Source: Hyphomonadaceae bacterium JAD_PAG50586_4 (GTDB taxonomy: Bacteria > Pseudomonadota > Alphaproteobacteria > Caulobacterales > Aquidulcibacteraceae). From it: a stretch of DNA of 64,000 nucleotides. This document shows positions 60,262 to 64,000 of the stretch, one piece after another. Under the pieces are notes generated by a model that was not told the DNA's origin, made no database searches, and worked only from the letters and a program-made list of their open reading frames with translations. Each line of letters begins with the position of its first letter. Positions within the stretch are counted from its first letter, which is position 1. Position numbers and translations under genes: made by a program. Where the stretch lies: positions 3,801,501 through 3,865,500 of the forward strand of contig CP096134.1 of NCBI GenBank assembly GCA_023242925.1. The letters are read 5' to 3'.

Positions 60262-60710
60262 ATCGCAGATTCGGATGTCCGTCATCAGCCGATGAAGCGC
60301 GCCCGCGGTGCATCCGAGGCGCCCCTCCTCATTCGACCACACGACCTCATTTTTCAGAGGGTGCGCGCCGCCAACGTCCACTATCGAGGCTCTGGGAGCG
60401 ATCACTGATTTCCGCTTTTGCCCCAAAGCGCCCGGGCCGACTCTCGACCGCACCGCTAACCAAGGGCGCGCTCTACCAGCGTCCGGTATTGCATCGCGCG
60501 GTGTGACGACGCAGACGTAGGGTCACCCGTTCGAGCACATCATGCGTGCATTTCCGTTCAACTTCCCCGCATACGATGGGCGCACATCAGCGCCGCGCGG
60601 CGCGCCTTTGCGCCGCCACTTCGCGCGATCTGACCAGATCTTGTGTCGAATAGCGCCGTGAAGTCCGCAACTTGCAGGACGTCGTGCGTCCAACGACCGC
60701 GAACGAAGGA
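60262..60710. other. Intergenic region with no gene recognised
   Basis: About 450 bp between the MFS gene and tRNA-Ala. Short frames on both strands lack ribosome sites or family resemblance. A tRNA-like fragment lies at 60440-60480. Confidence 0.5.
60440..60480 (-). pseudogene. tRNA-Thr-like fragment
   Basis: On the minus strand GGTAGAGC, CCCTTGGT and GGTCG..AGT occur in the order and nearly the spacing of the D-arm, anticodon arm (loop with GGT) and variable/T region of a tRNA-Thr, but the acceptor and T stems are missing. It could be a decayed tRNA or chance. Confidence 0.25.
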
Positions 60711-60786
<76 letters not shown>

Positions 60787-60964
60787 CCTTCGCGGGAAGC
60801 GCGATATAGTGCCGGTGCGGCTGGGGCGTCAACGGGGCAGGTGTCCGGTATCCGGCATCGGGGTGTCGGAATCGTCGCAGGCCAGGTTTGACCTGAAATG
60901 GCGCCTGACCCCTGCCGGACGCGCTGGTTGCGGAATCGGCCCGGCTCCGGCATGACCGCGCCGC

Positions 60965-61276
60965 ATGATCAACATCTTATACCAGCTCATCCACACGGTG
61001 CTCGGCCTTCTGGTCGTGGTGCTGATTGTGCACGTGGTGCTGTCCTGGCTGTTCGCATTCGACATTGTCAGCCGCCGCAATGAATTGATCAGCGGCATCT
61101 GGCGCTTCACCAGCGCCATCACGGAACCGATGTTGCGGCCGTTGCGCCGGCTGATCCCGCCCATCGCAGGGGTCGATTTGTCGGTGCTGGTGCTGTTGCT
61201 CATCATCATGCTGGTGCGTGACAGCGTGCTGCCGTGGTTGGTCAATATGCTGGTGGGTGGAGGCTCGTTCCTCTGA
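60965..61276 (+). CDS. YggT family membrane protein
   Basis: A 103-residue protein with two YggT membrane helices (VLGLLVVVLIVHVVLSWLF and VDLSVLVLLLIIMLVRDSV) separated by the conserved ITEPMLRPLRRLIPPIAGVDLS loop. The family is linked to osmotic stress and cell-division site assembly. It overlaps the downstream DUF167 gene, a fixed pairing in many proteobacteria. Confidence 0.92.
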   Translation: MINILYQLIHTVLGLLVVVLIVHVVLSWLFAFDIVSRRNELISGIWRFTSAITEPMLRPLRRLIPPIAGVDLSVLVLLLIIMLVRDSVLPWLVNMLVGGGSFL

Positions 61277-61563
61277 GCCGGCTGCGTCTCCGGTTGACGC
61301 CTTCGGGCGGCACCGACCGCATTGATGGCGTGGAGCTGGACGAAGCTGGCCTACCCTATCTCAAGGCGCGCGTGCGTGCGCCAGCTGAGAAGGGTGAAGC
61401 CAATGCAGCACTGGAGAAGCTGCTGGCGAAGGCGCTCGGGGTGCCTAAATCGAGCGTTCAGGTAGCGCGCGGCACGACGGCACGGGTAAAGACGATCGAA
61501 ATTGACGGATTGAGCGAGGCGGAGATCGCGGCGTTCATCGCCAAGCACAGGGAGTCGCCATGA
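61234..61563 (+). CDS. DUF167 (YggU) family protein
   Basis: 109 residues from a GTG at 61234, which overlaps yggT by 43 nt. The DUF167 fold is clear ([64 protein letters not shown]). The N-terminal 13 residues are unlike the family; a CTG at 61273 overlapping the yggT stop (CTGA), with GGTGGAGG about 10 nt upstream, would give the usual start ([10 protein letters not shown]). Function unknown. Its stop overlaps the folD start (ATGA). Confidence 0.85.
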   Translation: MVGQYAGGWRLVPLSRLRLRLTPSGGTDRIDGVELDEAGLPYLKARVRAPAEKGEANAALEKLLAKALGVPKSSVQVARGTTARVKTIEIDGLSEAEIAAFIAKHRESP

Positions 61564-62452
61564 GCGGGCGGATCATCGACGGAAAGGCCATCGCGGCGAG
61601 CGTCCGCGCCGATGTAGCAGCGGCGGTGAAGGCGTTGCCTGGCCAACCAGCTTTGGCGGTGGTGCTCGTGGGCGACGATCCCGCGAGCCGGGTTTATGTG
61701 GCGTCCAAAGGCAAAGCGACGATAGAGGCCGGCATGCGCTCGGTGGAAATCCGGTTGCCAGCCGAGACGAGCGAAGCGGATTTGATCGCGCGCGTCGATG
61801 CGCTGTCGCGCGATTCCGATGTCGACGGCATTCTCGTGCAGCTGCCGCTGCCCAAGCACATCCACGAAGCCAACGTGCTGGCGGCGATCGATCCGCTGAA
61901 GGATGTCGACGGGTTGACCGAAGCGAGCGCGGGTAAGCTGGTGCTCGGCAAGCCGGGCCTGCGCCCCTGTACGCCGGTCGGTTCGGTGATCCTGGCCAAG
62001 ACCGAGCGGCCTGATCTCACCGGCGCGAACGTGGTGGTGATTGGCCGCTCGATCCTTGTGGGCAAGCCCGCGGCGCTTTTGTTCCTTGAGCAGAACGCGA
62101 CGGTGACGATCGCCCATTCCAAGACGCGCGATCTGAGGATGGTCTGCCGCGGCGCAGATATTCTGTTGGCGGCCGTGGGCCGGCCGGAAATGGTGCGCGG
62201 CGACTGGATCAGACCAGGCGCCATCGTGATCGATGTCGGCACCAATCGGGTGCCGGCGCCTGAAAAGGGCGAAGGCAAAACCAAACTCGTCGGCGACGTG
62301 CATTTTGCCGAGGCGATCGAAGTCGCAGCGGCGGTAACGCCGTCCCCGGCGGGGTCGGCCCAATGACGATAGCCTGCCTCCTGCGCAACACGGTGCTCGC
62401 GGCGTGCGCACGCCGGGGCTGGACCGTGCCCGACGCACTTGCAGCACGCTAA
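61560..62452 (+). CDS. folD: Bifunctional methylene-THF dehydrogenase/cyclohydrolase (one frameshift)
   Basis: About 297 codons. FolD interconverts 5,10-methylene-, methenyl- and 10-formyl-tetrahydrofolate in the cytoplasm. The catalytic Tyr and Lys lie in [10 protein letters not shown], with [14 protein letters not shown] and the NADP site [18 protein letters not shown]. The frame ends early at 62366 as written; adding one G to the run 62351-62354 gives [20 protein letters not shown], the invariant C-terminus, and a stop at 62452. Loss of this end would destroy the enzyme, so a sequence error is most likely. Confidence 0.95.
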
Positions 62453-62530
62453 ATGCGACCCTCGGCGCTTGTGAGCATAGGAAACCGCGTCTAGCTTCCG
62501 CCCCCTAGCCCACCAGGGAGGGGATCCAAC

Positions 62531-64000
62531 GTGGCAAATCCATCTAAGCCCAGCGGTCTCGGCCGTCTGTTCATCCGCAAGTCGGTTGAACAGATGCATG
62601 CCGAACACGAGCAGGGCGAACTGAAGAAGACACTCGGCCCGATCAATCTGATCTTGCTCGGCATCGGCTGCATCATCGGCACCGGCATTTTCGTTCTCAC
62701 CGGGCGCGCGGCGGCGGAATTCGCCGGCCCCGGCATCATGATTTCATTCGTCATCACCGGCACGCTCTGTGCGCTGGTGGCGCTCTCGTACGCGGAGCTC
62801 GCGTCAGCGATCCCGGTTTCGGGCTCGGCCTATTCCTATTCCTACGCATCCATGGGCGAGATCGTCGCCTGGGTGATGGGTCTGCTGCTTGTGCTGGAAT
62901 ACGGCCTCGCCGCTTCCACGGTCGCGGTCGGCTGGTCGGGTTACACGATCAGTCTGCTCGCGGATTTGGGAATTCACATACCTGCCGCGCTTACAGCGGC
63001 GCCGGGCGTGCCGGTTCTCGACCATGACACTGGCGAGCAGATCGGCGTGGGCATCGTGAACCTGCCGGCCATTATTGGTCTAATCGCCGTCACCTGCCTG
63101 CTCGTTGTCGGCATTTCAGAATCGGCGTTGGTCAACAACATCGTCGTGTTCATCAAGGTAGGCGTCGTCATCGCCTTCATCGTGATCGGCGCGGCGTATG
63201 TGAATCCAGATCTCTGGAGCCCGCTCATCCCTGAACAAATCCCGGCGCCCGCGCCTGGAACGGATATGAGCATCTGGGCGCAGATTGGGCGCGCGCTTTG
63301 GGGCGTGCTCACCGGCGCCGACACCGGCCAATACGGCGTGCCCGGCCTGATCACGGGCGCTGCGACCATCTTCTTCGCCTATATCGGCTTTGAAGCGGTT
63401 TCCACCGCGGGTGCTGAATCGAAGAACCCGGGCAAGGACATGCCAATCGGCATCCTGGGCTCGCTCATCATCTGCACCATTCTCTACATTCTGACCTGCG
63501 CTGTGCTGGTCGGCATCGTGCCGTACAACCAGCTCAACAACCCGGCGCCGATCGCGCTCGCGGTCGATCAAATCGGGCTGCCGTGGTTTGCCTTCGTGGT
63601 GAAGCTCGGTGCGTTCGCTGGTCTTTCGTCAGTGATGCTGGTGCTGCTCTATGGCCAGACCCGCATCTTCTACACGATGGCCAAGGACGGCTTGATCCCG
63701 CAGGTGTTCGCCAACGTGCACCCGAAGCTGAAGACGCCTTGGATCAACACGATCCTGGTCGGCTTGCTGGCGATGGGCTTTGGGGGCTTCATGAGCCTCG
63801 ACTCGCTGGCGAACCTCACCAACGTGGGCACGCTGGCCGCGTTCGCGATCGTGTGCTTGACGGTGATCTATCTGCGCTTTGCCCGGCCGAACATCAACCG
63901 GCCGTTCAAGACGCCGCTGTTCCCGATCACGCCGCTGCTCGGCGCGCTGATGTGCATCTTCTTGCTGCTGTCGCTGATGGCGCACGACGAGACACGCAAC
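62531..64000 (+). CDS. APC family amino-acid permease (partial)
   Basis: At least 490 residues, cut by the right edge. It has a GTG start with GGGAGGGG upstream. A hydrophilic N-terminus (about 40 residues, QMHAEHEQGELKKTLGP) is followed by the APC signature LLGIGCIIGTGIFVLTGRAA (helix 1) and GTLCALVALSYAELASAIPVSGSAYSYSY, then FFAYIGFEAVSTAGAESKNPGKDMPIGI; about 11 or 12 helices are visible. It is closest to cationic amino-acid transporters (YfnA/CAT type). The substrate is not fixed by sequence. Confidence 0.9.
   Translation, partial: MANPSKPSGLGRLFIRKSVEQMHAEHEQGELKKTLGPINLILLGIGCIIGTGIFVLTGRAAAEFAGPGIMISFVITGTLCALVALSYAELASAIPVSGSAYSYSYASMGEIVAWVMGLLLVLEYGLAASTVAVGWSGYTISLLADLGIHIPAALTAAPGVPVLDHDTGEQIGVGIVNLPAIIGLIAVTCLLVVGISESALVNNIVVFIKVGVVIAFIVIGAAYVNPDLWSPLIPEQIPAPAPGTDMSIWAQIGRALWGVLTGADTGQYGVPGLITGAATIFFAYIGFEAVSTAGAESKNPGKDMPIGILGSLIICTILYILTCAVLVGIVPYNQLNNPAPIALAVDQIGLPWFAFVVKLGAFAGLSSVMLVLLYGQTRIFYTMAKDGLIPQVFANVHPKLKTPWINTILVGLLAMGFGGFMSLDSLANLTNVGTLAAFAIVCLTVIYLRFARPNINRPFKTPLFPITPLLGALMCIFLLLSLMAHDETRN

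Noticed and set aside
60244..60506. Short open frames on both strands after the MFS gene
   Set aside because: No start context or recognisable family; they look like chance frames in intergenic sequence.
62488..63985. Several long open frames on the minus strand
   Set aside because: They are antisense to the APC permease, lack ribosome sites and family character, and arise from GC-rich codon bias.

Overview
The window is a GC-rich chromosomal segment of an alphaproteobacterium, most likely Caulobacterales or Hyphomonadaceae-like. The evidence is a conserved alphaproteobacterial housekeeping block (rpoH, carD, fdxA, S4 protein, SUV3-type helicase, DUF3108, rpmB, phytase-like esterase, cobT, cobS, DnaJ-like protein, bolA), a CpdR-type cell-cycle receiver, a MmcB-type protein, a cluster of GANTC (CcrM-type) sites and two large TonB-dependent receptors. 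No rRNA operon, CRISPR array, prophage or insertion sequence was seen.

Layout. 1-5137 (minus): four-gene cluster of exported proteins with CsgG/LpoB-type folds plus a COG3014-like protein. 5254-8084: tag, a gamma-glutamyltransferase and a decayed nuclease-like lipoprotein gene. 8072-20462: the housekeeping block. 20484-28545: DUF1214/DUF1254 membrane pair, mmcB, lipoproteins, a di-iron protein with an FNR/FixK-type box upstream, thpR, an aldo/keto reductase and a cytochrome c. 28598-32409: an EreA/ChaN-like protein, then a sulfide-detoxification set (persulfide dioxygenase-like MBL protein diverging from rhodanese and TauE) around a BigR-like palindrome. 32504-38878: tRNA-Val, cpdR, N-formylglutamate amidohydrolase, a probable MmgR/suhB-type small RNA, typA, a VOC protein and an ABC-F ATPase. 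39044-44710: a TonB receptor diverging from its probable TetR regulator, then an M28 peptidase. 44854-49248: exported truncated haemoglobin and DUF3034 protein, diverging from a cupredoxin-like protein and an EAL phosphodiesterase. 49392-60261: a catabolic gene set (two alpha/beta hydrolases, carboxylesterase, SDR, TonB receptor, D-lactate-dehydrogenase-like flavoprotein, AraC and GntR regulators, MFS transporter) carrying a shared palindromic operator. 60711-64000: tRNA-Ala, yggT, DUF167, folD and an amino-acid permease cut by the window end.

A dominant technical feature is that about a dozen genes, including typA, folD and fdxA which should be intact, are split by single-base indels. Most sit in runs of G or C and most look like one missing base. 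I read these as uncorrected consensus errors and give whole-gene coordinates, noting each break. The nuclease-like gene at 7752-8084 differs: it lacks most of its domain and looks truly dead.

How the genes work together: the 49-60 kb set looks like uptake (TonB receptor, MFS), ester cleavage (three hydrolases) and oxidation of the released hydroxy compound (SDR, flavoprotein) under local regulators. The 30-32 kb set oxidises sulfide or persulfide and exports the product. The 1-5 kb set is a cell-envelope module of unknown job.
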